NCBI GenBank assembly: GCA_963816545.1 | Contig: CAWFLE010000005.1 | Coordinates: 186,001-250,000, forward strand | From: Albimonas sp963816545 | GTDB lineage: Bacteria > Pseudomonadota > Alphaproteobacteria > Rhodobacterales > Rhodobacteraceae | Direction of reading: 5' to 3' | DNA: 64,000 bases | In this document: one piece after another, positions 34,274 through 43,098 of the stretch | Position numbering within the stretch: position 1 is the first letter of the stretch | How the letters are laid out: every line of letters begins with the position of its first letter | Made by a program: the position numbers and the translations under genes | The notes under the pieces: generated by a model | Told to the model about the DNA's origin: nothing | Seen by the model: only the letters and a program-made list of their open reading frames with translations | Databases searched by the model: none

Positions 34274-34864
34274 ATGACGGGCATGGTGTTGCAGGAGGCG
34301 CTCTGGCCGGTGCGCACGGGCGCAGGGCTCTGGATCAAGCGGGCGGCGCTGGTCGCGCTCGGGGCGGGCGCGCTGACCCTCGCGTCCAAGGTGCAGGCGC
34401 CGCTCACGTTCTCGCCGGTGCCGATCAACCTCGGGACCTTCGCCGTTCTGGCCATCGGCGCCGCCTACGGGCCGCGCCTCGGGCTGGTCACGACCGCGGT
34501 CTGGTTCCTGCTGGCGGGCCTCGGCTTCGACGTCTTCGCCGGAGAGCAGTCGGGCGGTTTCGGCTACTTCCTCGGCTCGACCGGCGGCTACCTCGCAGGC
34601 TACGCGGCCGCGGTCGCCCTCGTGGGCGCGCTCGCCCGGCTTGGCTGGGACCGCAACGTGATCCGCATGGGCGCCGCGCTGGTCCTCGGCAACCTCGCGA
34701 TCTACGCCCTCGGCCTCGCCTGGCTGCGGGGCTTCGCGGCGGACTGGACCCAGACCCTCGCCTGGGGTCTGTGGCCGTTCCTGATCGGCGATGCGCTGAA
34801 GCTGGCCCTTGCGGCGCTGGTCCTGCCGGCCGCGTGGAAGGCGGTGGGCGAGGCCCGCGGCTGA
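34274..34864 (+). CDS. bioY: biotin transporter BioY
   Basis: A 196-residue membrane protein with six helices, the substrate-binding S component of an ECF biotin transporter. Typical features are VQAPLTFSPVPINLGTFAVLAIGAAYGPRLG, FLLAGLGFDVFAG, GGFGYFLGSTGGYLAGY and GDALKLALAALVLPA. The ATG at 34274 has GGAGGAG upstream. BioM and BioN are not adjacent, so it may work alone or with distant partners. Confidence 0.92.
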   Translation: MTGMVLQEALWPVRTGAGLWIKRAALVALGAGALTLASKVQAPLTFSPVPINLGTFAVLAIGAAYGPRLGLVTTAVWFLLAGLGFDVFAGEQSGGFGYFLGSTGGYLAGYAAAVALVGALARLGWDRNVIRMGAALVLGNLAIYALGLAWLRGFAADWTQTLAWGLWPFLIGDALKLALAALVLPAAWKAVGEARG

Positions 34865-34868
34865 CGCC

Positions 34869-35195
34869 TCAGCGGCGGCGGCGGCGCGGGCCCGCGGGCT
34901 CTCCGTGGTCGCGCACCCGGAACGCGGCGGCGTCATCCTCGCCGTCGCGCTCCAGGATCCAGACCTTGGAGGGGATGCTGTGGCCGGCCGCGGTGACGTA
35001 AGGGTTCACCTCCATCAGCCGCCGTCCGCCGGGCAGGGGGTACAGCACCGCCTGCGCGACCACGCCGTCCGAGAACTCCACCCCCACGTCCGTCCCGTCC
35101 TCGCTCGGCGTTCCCACGGCGCCGTAACGCCCCTTCGCCCCCGGATAGATGTGCGTGTGGTGGACCGCCACCGTCTCGTCCGCCGCCTCGGTCAT
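34869..35195 (-). CDS. uncharacterised small protein upstream-coupled to yejF
   Basis: A 108-residue protein I do not recognise. The middle (HHTHIYPGAKGRYGAVG, VGVEFSDGVVAQAVLYPLPGG) looks like a small beta-rich fold; the tail is Arg-rich. Its start overlaps the yejF stop by four bases, so it is the last gene of the yej operon. No export signal or membrane segment is seen. Confidence 0.6.
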   Translation of the reverse strand: MTEAADETVAVHHTHIYPGAKGRYGAVGTPSEDGTDVGVEFSDGVVAQAVLYPLPGGRRLMEVNPYVTAAGHSIPSKVWILERDGEDDAAAFRVRDHGEPAGPRRRRR

Positions 35196-36785
35196 GCCGC
35201 CGCCCTCCCCAGCGCCGCGCGCATCAGTTCCCGCGTGTAGTCGGTCCGGGGCGACGCGAAGATCTCCTCCGCCGTCCCGCTCTCCACGATATCCCCGTTG
35301 CGCATCACGATCACCCTGTGCGCCATCGCCCGCACCACCTTCAAGTCGTGCGAGATGAACACGTACGCCAAGCCGTGACGTTCCTGAAGACCCCGCAGCA
35401 GATCCACGATCTGCACCTGCACCGTCATGTCCAGCGCCGAGGTCGGCTCGTCCAGCACCAGAAGCCGCGGCTTCAGGATCATCGCCCGCGCGATCGCGAT
35501 GCGCTGCCGCTGTCCGCCCGAGAATTCATGCGGGTAGCGGTCCATCATGGCGGGATCGAGCCCCACCTCCCGCAGCGCCTGGGCCACCGCGGCGCGCGGA
35601 TCGCTTACCCCCTCCACCTGATGCACCGACAGCCCCTCGGCGACGATCTTCTCCACCGACATGCGGGGGGAAAGCGAGCCGTAGGGGTCCTGGAACACCA
35701 TCTGCATGGACCGCCGCACCCGGCGCAGGCGCTTGGCTTTCCACCCCTGCACGTCCTGCCCGAGGAACACCACCGGCCCCTCCGAGGCTGTCAGCCGCAT
35801 CAGCGCCAGCGCCAGCGTGGTCTTGCCCGAGCCCGACTCGCCCACGATCCCCAGCGTCTCCCCCTGGTGAACCACGAGCTTCGCGTCGTTCACCGCCTTC
35901 ACATGCCCCACCGTGCGCCGCATCATCCCGCGGCGGATGGGGAACCACACCCGCAGGCCCGGGGTCTCCACCACCACCTCGCCGCCCTTCGGGGCGGGCA
36001 GGGCCTCACCCTTCGGCTCGGCTGCCAGCAGCATCCGCGTGTAGGGGTGCTGCGGCGCGTCGAACAGGGCGGCGGTGGCGTTGGTCTCCACCACCTCGCC
36101 GTCCTTCATCACCACCACCCGGTCGGCGATCCGCCGCACAATCCCGAGGTCATGGGTGATGAACAGCATCGACAGCCCCTCGTCCCGCTGAAGCTTCTTC
36201 AGCAGGTCGAGGATCTGCGCCTGGATGGTCACGTCCAGCGCCGTGGTCGGCTCGTCCGCGATCAGCAGGTCCGGCCCGTTGGCCAGCGCCATGGCAATCA
36301 TCACCCGCTGCCGCTGCCCGCCCGAGAGCTGGTGCGGATAGGCCCCCAGCCGGCTCTCGGCCTCCCGGATCCCCACCTTCCCCAGCAGGTCGAGGATCCG
36401 CGCCCGCGCCTGCGCGCCCCGCAGCCCCTGATGCAGCGCCAGCGATTCCGCCAGCTGCTTCTCGATGGTGTGCAGCGGGTTGAGCGAGGTCATCGGCTCC
36501 TGAAACACGAAGCTGATGTCGTTGCCCCTGACGCGCCGAAGTTCGGCCGGGGACGCCCCCACCATCTCCGCCCCGTCATAGGTCACGGACCCAGAGACCT
36601 CGGCCGTATCCCCCACCAGCCCGACGGTGGACAGCGCGGTGACGGACTTCCCCGACCCCGAACTCGCCCACGATGGCGACCGTCTCCCCCTTGGCCACGT
36701 CGAACGAGACGTTCCGCACCGCATGCGTGTCCCCGTCCCGCGAGCGGAAGGTGATGTCGAGGCCGCGGACCGAAAGCAGCGCCAT
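35192..36785 (-). CDS. yejF: peptide ABC transporter ATP-binding protein (YejF-like), one-base frameshift as read
   Basis: A duplicated ATPase for peptide import. After removing one base, 530 residues begin MALLSVRGLDITFRSRDGD. Two nucleotide-binding domains are seen: Walker A VGESGSGKS and VGESGSGKT, signatures LSGGQRQR and FSGGQRQR, and Walker B LLIADEPTT and LLVLDEPTS. The frame breaks in the first Walker A, where GACTC reads GAACTC (plus strand 36660-36665). The gene has exactly one surplus base and is otherwise intact, so error is more likely than a true mutation. Coupled to yejE by TGATG. Confidence 0.88.
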
Positions 36786-37987
36786 CAGCGGAACGCCTTT
36801 CTGGGATCGAAGGCATCGCGCACGGCCTCGAACACGAAGACCAGAAGCGACAGCATGATCGCGAAGGTGAAGAAGGCGGTGAACCCGAGCCACGGCGCCT
36901 GCAGGTTGTTCTTCCCCTGAAGCGCCAGATCCCCCAGCGAGGGGTAGGACGCCGGCAGCCCGAACCCGATGAAGTCCAGCGTCGCCAGCGTGGAGATGGA
37001 GGCCGTCAGGATGAACGGCATCATGGTCAGCGTCGCCACCATCGCATTCGGCAGCAGGTGGCGGAACATGATGGTCCAGTCCCCGACGCCGAGCGCCTTG
37101 GCCGCGCGCACATACTCGAAGTTGCGCGCGCGCAGGAACTCGGCCCTGACCACCCCCACCAGCGCCGTCCACTGGAACAGGCTGAGCAGGATCAGCATGG
37201 ACCAGAACGTCGGCTCGATGATCGCGGCGATGATCATGATGAGGAACAGGACCGGGATGGCGGACCAGATCTCCTCCACCCGCTGGAAGGTCAGGTCCAC
37301 CCAGCCGCCGAAGTAGCCCTGCGCGGCCCCGGCCACGACCCCGATCACCGTGGACAGCGCCGTCAGCGCCAGCCCGAACAGCACCGAGATGCGGAACCCG
37401 TAGATCACCCGCGCCAGCACGTCCCGCGCCTGGTCGTCCGTCCCCAGCCAATGGGTGGCGTCAGGGGGCGAGGGCGCCGTCGCCACCCCGTAGCTGATGG
37501 TGTCGTAGGAGAAGGGGATCAGCGGCCAGTAGATCGCCCCCGGCTCGGCCCCTTCCACCGCCTCGCCCGCGCGGATGGCGGCGGCCAGCGCCTCCGGCTC
37601 GTCGAAGCACGCCTCCAGCCCGCCGGCGAGGATCAGGCAGCGCACCTCCTCGGCCCGGTAGTCGGCCTCGGTCAGGAAGTCGCCGCCGAAATCGGTTTCA
37701 GGGTGGAATTCGAAGATCGGGAACATCCACTCGCCGCGGTAGTTGACCGCGATCGGCTTGTCGTTCGCCACGAACTCGGCGCAGAGCGCGACGACGAACA
37801 GCACCAGAAAGATCCAAAGGGACCAGAACCCGCGCCCGTTGGCGCGGAAGTTCCGCCACCGCCGCTTCTGCAGCGGATCCAGCGCGAACCGCCCCCGACG
37901 GGGCGCAGGGGCCGGCGCAGGCGGCGCCCCGGGCCCCTCGGGCGCCAGATCGGACGAGCCCGGACGGGAGACGGGATGCTCGTTCAT
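36785..37987 (-). CDS. yejE: peptide ABC transporter permease (YejE-like)
   Basis: A 400-residue inner-membrane permease. After a Pro-rich cytoplasmic N terminus (residues 1-45) and one helix comes a periplasmic region of about 130 residues. Five helices follow, with the EAA loop VRAEFLRARNFEYVRAAKALGVGDWTIMFRHLLPNAM. The motif THWLGTDDQARDVLARVIYG is typical of DppC/YejE. It overlaps yejB by four bases and yejF by one. Confidence 0.95.
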   Translation of the reverse strand: MNEHPVSRPGSSDLAPEGPGAPPAPAPAPRRGRFALDPLQKRRWRNFRANGRGFWSLWIFLVLFVVALCAEFVANDKPIAVNYRGEWMFPIFEFHPETDFGGDFLTEADYRAEEVRCLILAGGLEACFDEPEALAAAIRAGEAVEGAEPGAIYWPLIPFSYDTISYGVATAPSPPDATHWLGTDDQARDVLARVIYGFRISVLFGLALTALSTVIGVVAGAAQGYFGGWVDLTFQRVEEIWSAIPVLFLIMIIAAIIEPTFWSMLILLSLFQWTALVGVVRAEFLRARNFEYVRAAKALGVGDWTIMFRHLLPNAMVATLTMMPFILTASISTLATLDFIGFGLPASYPSLGDLALQGKNNLQAPWLGFTAFFTFAIMLSLLVFVFEAVRDAFDPRKAFR

Positions 37988-39066
37988 GCCTCGCGGCTCT
38001 CGAAGTCGATGCGAGGGTCGATCCACACGTAGCTGAGATCCGAGATCAGCTTCACCACCATCCCCATGAGCGAGAACAGGAACAGCGTCCCGAACACCAC
38101 CGGATAATCCCGGTTCAGCACCGATTCATACCCCAGCAGCCCCAGCCCATCCAACGAGAACACGATCTCGATGATGAACGCCCCCGTGAAGAAGATGGAG
38201 ATGAAGGCCCCCGGAAACCCCGCGATCACGATCAGCATGGCGTTGCGGAAGATGTGCCCGTAAAGCACCCGCCGCTCGGACAGCCCCTTGGCCCGCGCGG
38301 TCATCACGTACTGCTTGCGGATCTCGTCCAGAAACGAGTTCTTGGTCAGCAGCGTCAGCGTCGCGAACCCCGAGATCGACATCGCCAGCACCGGCAGCGC
38401 GATATGCCAGAAATAGTCGAGGATCTGCTCCCCCGTCGACATGGCGTAGAACCCGTCCGAGGTCAGCCCCCGCAGCGGGAACCACTGGAAATAGCTGCCG
38501 CCCGCGAAGAAGATCAGCAGCATCACCGCGAACAGGAACCCCGGGATGGCATAGCCCACAATCACCACGCCCGAGGTCCAGGCGTCGAACGCCGTCCCGT
38601 CCTTGACCGCCTTGCGCACCCCCAGCGGGATCGACACCAGATAAGCCAGCAGCGTCGTCCACAGCCCAAGCGAGATCGAAACCGGCATCTTCTCCAAAAT
38701 CAGGTCGATCACCGAGATCGAGCGGTAATAGCTCTCCCCGAAATCGAACTGAGCGTAGTTCCAGATCATAAGCCCGAACCGCTCCAGCGGCGGCTTGTCG
38801 AAGCCGAACTGCCGCTCCAGCTCCGCGATGAAGTCCGGGTCCAGCCCCTGCGCGCCCCGATACTCGCCGCCCGAGGCGCCACCCCCCGCCTCGCCGCCCC
38901 CACCGCCGCTGAAGCGGTCGGTGGCCGACGAGGGGTCGCTCAACTGGCTGATGATCTGCTGCACCGGCCCGCCGGGGGCGAACTGGATGACCGCGAAGTT
39001 GATCGCCATGATCCCCAGCAGCGTCGGGATCATCAGCAGGATGCGGCGGAGGATGTAGGCCCCCAT
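37984..39066 (-). CDS. yejB: peptide ABC transporter permease (YejB-like)
   Basis: A 360-residue inner-membrane permease with six helices. The N terminus GAYILRRILLMIPTLLGIMAINFAVIQFAPGGPV and the YejB-specific long periplasmic loop (residues about 40-110, with a Gly-rich stretch GGGGGEAGGGASGG) are present. The EAA loop is RKQYVMTARAKGLSERRVLYGHIFRNAM. Its start abuts the stop of the 41-residue gene directly. Confidence 0.95.
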   Translation of the reverse strand: MGAYILRRILLMIPTLLGIMAINFAVIQFAPGGPVQQIISQLSDPSSATDRFSGGGGGEAGGGASGGEYRGAQGLDPDFIAELERQFGFDKPPLERFGLMIWNYAQFDFGESYYRSISVIDLILEKMPVSISLGLWTTLLAYLVSIPLGVRKAVKDGTAFDAWTSGVVIVGYAIPGFLFAVMLLIFFAGGSYFQWFPLRGLTSDGFYAMSTGEQILDYFWHIALPVLAMSISGFATLTLLTKNSFLDEIRKQYVMTARAKGLSERRVLYGHIFRNAMLIVIAGFPGAFISIFFTGAFIIEIVFSLDGLGLLGYESVLNRDYPVVFGTLFLFSLMGMVVKLISDLSYVWIDPRIDFESREA

Positions 39067-39192
39067 TCAGCGCCCGCGCCGCTCGTCGGTCCGCACGCGC
39101 ACGGGCTCGCGCTCCGGCTCCCCGCCCAGCGCCGCGGCAGCCGCCGCCGCGCCGGCGATCCCCAAAAGGATGATGATCTCCACCGGGCTCAT
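39067..39192 (-). CDS. 41-residue single-helix membrane protein within the yej operon
   Basis: A short open frame below usual length cut-offs. It begins MSPVEIIILLGIAGAAAAAA and ends in a charged Arg/Glu tail ending RGR. One transmembrane helix (residues 3-24). Its ATG overlaps the yejA stop (ATGA), and its stop is immediately followed by the yejB ATG, so it exactly fills the space between two real genes. That packing is the main evidence. It may be a small accessory subunit; no homologue is known to me. Confidence 0.6.
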   Translation of the reverse strand: MSPVEIIILLGIAGAAAAAAALGGEPEREPVRVRTDERRGR

Positions 39193-41090
39193 ATCGGCGC
39201 TCCCTCGGACCGCAGCTTCTCGGCCTTCCGCTCGTCCCACCACCAGTAGCCGTCACCCCGAGAATACGGCGGCGGGTCCGCCGGCTTCCCGAACACGTCC
39301 CAGTAGGCGATGTTGTAGCTGGCCTTGTACCAGTTCGGCGTCCAGATGTGCAGCGCCCGCAGCACCCGGTCCAGCGCCCGGGCGGCGGTGGTCAGCGCCT
39401 CGCGGCTGTCGGCCGCGACCACCTTCTCGATCAGCGCGTCCACCGCCTCGTTCTGCACGCCCGCGAGGTTGGGCGTCCCCGCCTCGTCCACCGAATCCGA
39501 CCCGAACAGCGTCCGCAGCTCCTGGCCCGGGGTCAGGGACATCACGAACCGTCCTGGGATCATGTCGTAGTCGAAAGTCTCCTGCCGCGCCTGATACTGC
39601 GCCGCATCCACGATCCTGAGGCTCGCATCCACGCCCAACCGCTTGAGGTTGCTGATATAGGGCCCGATGATCCGCTCGAAGGTCGGGCTGTCGTCGAGGA
39701 TCTCCAGCGTCAGCCGCTCCCCGTCCTTCGTGCGGATCCCGTCGGGCCCGACCTCCCATCCCGCCTCGGTCAGCAGGCGGGAGGCCTTGCGCAGCACGCC
39801 GCGGTCCGCGCCCGAGCCGTCCGTGACGGGCGGCGAATAGGCGGGCTCTGTGAACACCTCTTCGGGCAGCTTGTCGCGCAGCGGCTCCAGCAGCGCCAGC
39901 TCCGCTTCCGACGGCATCCCCGACGCCTCCATGGGCGAGTTGGAGAAGAAGCTCTCCGTCCGGTCGTAGAGCCCGTAGAACAGCGTCCTGTTGGACCACT
40001 GGAAATCGAAGGCCATGGCCAGCGCCTCGCGCACCCGCGGGTCCTGGAACTGCGGCCGGCGCATGTTGAACCAGAACCCCTGCGTGCCCGAGGGGCGCTG
40101 GTCGGCCACCTGCTCCTTCACCACCCAGCCCTTCCTGATGGCCGGAAACTCGTAGCCCGTGGCCCAGATCTTCGAGAAGAACTCCTCATGGAACAGGAAC
40201 GCCCCGCCCTTGAAGGCCTCGAAGGCGGCCGTGTAGTCCTTGAAGTACTCGAACACCAGGCGATCGAAATTGTTGGCCCCGACGTTCACCGGCAGATCCT
40301 TGGCCCAGTAATCGTCGCGCCGCTCATAGACCACGCGCCGTCCAGGTTCCACGATCTCCACCTTGTAGGGCCCCGACCCCAGGATCGGCTCCAGCGTCGA
40401 GGCGGTGAAGTCCCGCCCCTCCCACCAGTCTTTGGACAGGATCGCGAGTCCCCCACCAGCAGCGGCAGGTCCCGGGTCGAGGCCGCCGTCGCCGAAGGTG
40501 AACTTCACCGTCTCCTCGTCCAGCGCCTCGGCCTTCTCCACGTCGCGCAGGCGCAGCCGGTAGACCGGCGCGCCCTTGTCGCGCAGCGTCTCGAAGGTCC
40601 AGACCACGTCCTGCGCGGTGACGCGCGTGCCGTCGGAAAAGGTCGCCTCGGGCCGCAGGTGGAAGGTGATCCAGCTCCGGTCCTGCGGGTACTCGATCGT
40701 CCCGGCCAGCAGCCCGTAGGCGGCGTCCGCCTCGTCCGGCGAACCCGCGAGCAGCGTGTCGAACGTCGCCCCCACGCCCTGCGCCGGCTCCCCCTTCAGG
40801 ATGAAGGGGTTGAGGCTGTCGAAGGTGTTGGAGGCCGCGGTGCCGCGCCCCGACCAGGTTCCCCCCTTGGGCGCGTCGGGATTGGCCACGTCGAAATGGG
40901 TGAAATCGGCCGGGTACTTGAGGTCCCCGAAAACCGAGATCCCGTGCGAGACGATCACTTCCTCCGACCCTCCGGCGCTCTCCATCGCCTGCTGCGCGGC
41001 GGCGGGAACGGCGGCGGCGGCGAAGGCCAGCGCGATCCAGGCGGCGCGGGGGCGGGAACGGCTCGCGTGGGGCCGGAGCGGCATGGGCAT
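39189..41090 (-). CDS. yejA: peptide ABC transporter substrate-binding protein (YejA-like)
   Basis: A 633-residue periplasmic binding protein with a signal peptide ending near AAA-QQ (residues 32-34). The family features are ISVFGDLKYPADFTHFDVANPDAPKGG, FDSLNPFILKGEPAQG, DGTRVTAQDVVWTFE, YYPVKL-like IVEPGRRVVYERRDDYW and GFWFNMRRPQFQDPRVREALAMAFDFQW. Around residues 200-210 the frame reads DPGPAAAGGGLAILSK where E. coli YejA has NRELPLIVGDLPVLPK; two small indels that restore the frame explain this (see findings). Confidence 0.93.
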   Translation of the reverse strand: MPMPLRPHASRSRPRAAWIALAFAAAAVPAAAQQAMESAGGSEEVIVSHGISVFGDLKYPADFTHFDVANPDAPKGGTWSGRGTAASNTFDSLNPFILKGEPAQGVGATFDTLLAGSPDEADAAYGLLAGTIEYPQDRSWITFHLRPEATFSDGTRVTAQDVVWTFETLRDKGAPVYRLRLRDVEKAEALDEETVKFTFGDGGLDPGPAAAGGGLAILSKDWWEGRDFTASTLEPILGSGPYKVEIVEPGRRVVYERRDDYWAKDLPVNVGANNFDRLVFEYFKDYTAAFEAFKGGAFLFHEEFFSKIWATGYEFPAIRKGWVVKEQVADQRPSGTQGFWFNMRRPQFQDPRVREALAMAFDFQWSNRTLFYGLYDRTESFFSNSPMEASGMPSEAELALLEPLRDKLPEEVFTEPAYSPPVTDGSGADRGVLRKASRLLTEAGWEVGPDGIRTKDGERLTLEILDDSPTFERIIGPYISNLKRLGVDASLRIVDAAQYQARQETFDYDMIPGRFVMSLTPGQELRTLFGSDSVDEAGTPNLAGVQNEAVDALIEKVVAADSREALTTAARALDRVLRALHIWTPNWYKASYNIAYWDVFGKPADPPPYSRGDGYWWWDERKAEKLRSEGAPI

Positions 41091-41729
41091 GTCTCCCCTG
41101 GGTTCGGACCCGCGAAGCTCGAAGAGCTGCGGGACGTCTAGAGGGTTAGGCCGCACGCTACCTTGTTTCAAGCGCGCCGACCCGCGCGGGAACGGAACCG
41201 CGAGCGGCGCGCGAGCGAGGCGGCGGATCCCCAGCGCCCCCCGCGCGGCGCGGTCAAGCGAAGTTCGCCTCTTCGGGCCGGGCCGCCCTGCTCCAGCGCC
41301 CTGACCATCGCCGCCCGGGACCGCCCGCTGGCCGAGCTCCTCCAGGCCTCGGAGGACGCGCGCACCATCCTCCCCGCATGCCATCCAGCACCCCCGGCCG
41401 AGGTTGGTCCCGGCCAGAAGGCGCCCCGCCCGCAACGCGCCGCGGGCCGTCCGGTCGCGAGAGGCGCGACCGCCGGCGTGGCGCCTCCGCCGGCGGGGCC
41501 CGTCCTCCGCTCTGCGGAAATCGAAACGGGCCGCCCCTGCCGGGGAGCCATTCCGAGCCAGAGGATCTGCGTCCTTGTTCTCGAACCTCGTATCAGCCGT
41601 TCGCCCCAAAAGGCGTATTGGCGGGAAGTTCGAACTTCCCGCGACGGCTGCTCTTTGCGCCGTCTGATGTCGTCATCGGCCCAAATGGCCAATCTTCGAG
41701 GTGCGCGAGCTCTGATCATGTCCCGGGGC
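41091..41729. other. 639-base gene-free region before the IS256 element
   Basis: No open frame here shows coding character. From about 41570 the composition is less GC-rich than the surroundings, which suggests foreign or IS-derived DNA. A 22-base perfect palindrome sits at 41621-41642 (core AAGTTCGAACTT). The yejA promoter must lie in the first 100 bases. No 5' part of istA is found here. Confidence 0.5.
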
Positions 41730-43098
41730 GTGGTGTAGGAGCGCCGGCCCTCGGAGAGAGATCCGAGGCTGATCAGGACGCCACGGCGGGCAGCCTGACT
41801 GTGGGAGTGTCGGTGACGCGGGCGAGGCTTTCAAGCGACATGTACCGGCGCGCCAGGGCCCATTCGTCGTTGGTCTCCAGCATCAGCGCGCCAACGAGCC
41901 GGACGATGGCCTCATCGTTCGGGAAGATGCCGACGACGTCTGACCGCCGCTTGACCTCGCGGTTGACGCGCTCGAGTGGGGTCGTCGACGCGATCTGAGC
42001 CCAATGCTCGCGAGGGAAGGACATGTAGGCCAGGACCTCGTCGCGGGAGGCGTCCATGAAGGCGCCGAGCTTCTCGTTCTTCTCGCGCGGCGCGTCGGCT
42101 ACGGCGTCCCCCTGGGCTTCCGCACCTTCCTTGTTCTCCTGCGCGAAGATGGTCTTCAGCATCGCCGCGACCGCAGTGCGCTGCTTGGCCGGGGCGTGCG
42201 CCAACGCGTTCCGCATCCAGTGGATCCGGCGCCTCTGACGGGTCGCGTTGAACACTCGCCGCGCGGCCGCCCGCAGGCCCTTGTGGTCGTCGGCGATCAC
42301 CAGCTTCACGCCGCGCAGTCCGCGATCGGCGAGGGAGCGCAGGAAATCGGTCCAGAAGGTCTCGGCTTCCGAGGGCCCCGTGGCGACGCCCAGCCCCTCG
42401 CGCTTGCCGTCCTCGTTCACCGCGACAGCGATTATCGCCGCGCGGCTGACGATGCGCCCGCCCTCGCGGACCTCGAGGTAGGTGGCATCCAGCCAGAGAT
42501 AGGGCCACGCCCCCTCCAGGGGACGGGTGAGGAAGGCATTCACCCGCTCGTCGATCTCGACGCAGAGGCGGCTGACCTGGGACTTCGACAGGCCGCCCGC
42601 GCCCATGGCCTTCACCAGATCGTCCACGGAGCGGGTCGAAACGCCGTGGACGCAGGCCTCCTGTATCACCGCGACGAGCGCCTTCTCGGCCGTGCGGCGC
42701 GGCTCGAGGAAACTGGGGAAGTAGCTGCCCTTGCGCAGCTTCGGGATCTCCAGCGCGATCCGTCCGGCGCGGGCGTCCCAGTCGCGATCCCGGTATCCGT
42801 TCCGCTGGACCTCGCGCAGGGGCGACCGCGCGCCCTTCGAGGCGCCCGTCCGCGCCTCGACTTCCAGCTCCATGATCCGCTCGGCCGCAAAGGCCAGCAT
42901 CTCGCGCACGAGATCGCCATCGGCCTGCTTCTCAACCAGCTCGACCAGCGCCATTCTCTCATCGGTCATCGTCGTCTCCGTTCAGGTTCCAGGTCTTGCA
43001 ACCCGAACCTTCTCCGAAGACCGGCGATGGCCGCCAGCGTCACCCCAGGCCGCGCGCTGCGCTACGCCAGGGGCTCCGCGCGCGGCCTCCTACACCAC
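41730..43098 (-). mobile_element. IS256-family insertion sequence
   Basis: The element is about 1.37 kb. Its ends are marked by the inverted pair GTGGTGTAGGAG (from 41730) and CTCCTACACCAC (ending 43098), flanking one transposase. The ends could extend a few bases further. No certain target duplication is visible because left and right flanks do not match. The right end abuts a truncated IS21 istA reading frame. Confidence 0.75.
41773..42969 (-). CDS. IS256 family (Mutator-type) transposase
   Basis: A 398-residue DDE transposase. The catalytic acidic residues appear in YLWLDATYLEVREGG, GVKLVIADDHKGLRAA and STTPLERVNREVKRRSDVVGIFPN. The N-terminal PLREVQRNGYRDRDWDARAGRIALEIPKLR is typical of the family. 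The frame is intact and the element may be active. Confidence 0.95.
   Translation of the reverse strand: MTDERMALVELVEKQADGDLVREMLAFAAERIMELEVEARTGASKGARSPLREVQRNGYRDRDWDARAGRIALEIPKLRKGSYFPSFLEPRRTAEKALVAVIQEACVHGVSTRSVDDLVKAMGAGGLSKSQVSRLCVEIDERVNAFLTRPLEGAWPYLWLDATYLEVREGGRIVSRAAIIAVAVNEDGKREGLGVATGPSEAETFWTDFLRSLADRGLRGVKLVIADDHKGLRAAARRVFNATRQRRRIHWMRNALAHAPAKQRTAVAAMLKTIFAQENKEGAEAQGDAVADAPREKNEKLGAFMDASRDEVLAYMSFPREHWAQIASTTPLERVNREVKRRSDVVGIFPNDEAIVRLVGALMLETNDEWALARRYMSLESLARVTDTPTVRLPAVAS

Noticed and set aside
41168..41719. 183-codon minus-strand frame left of IS256
   Set aside because: Its sequence has no recognisable domain and no start signal; it is probably a chance frame across IS debris.
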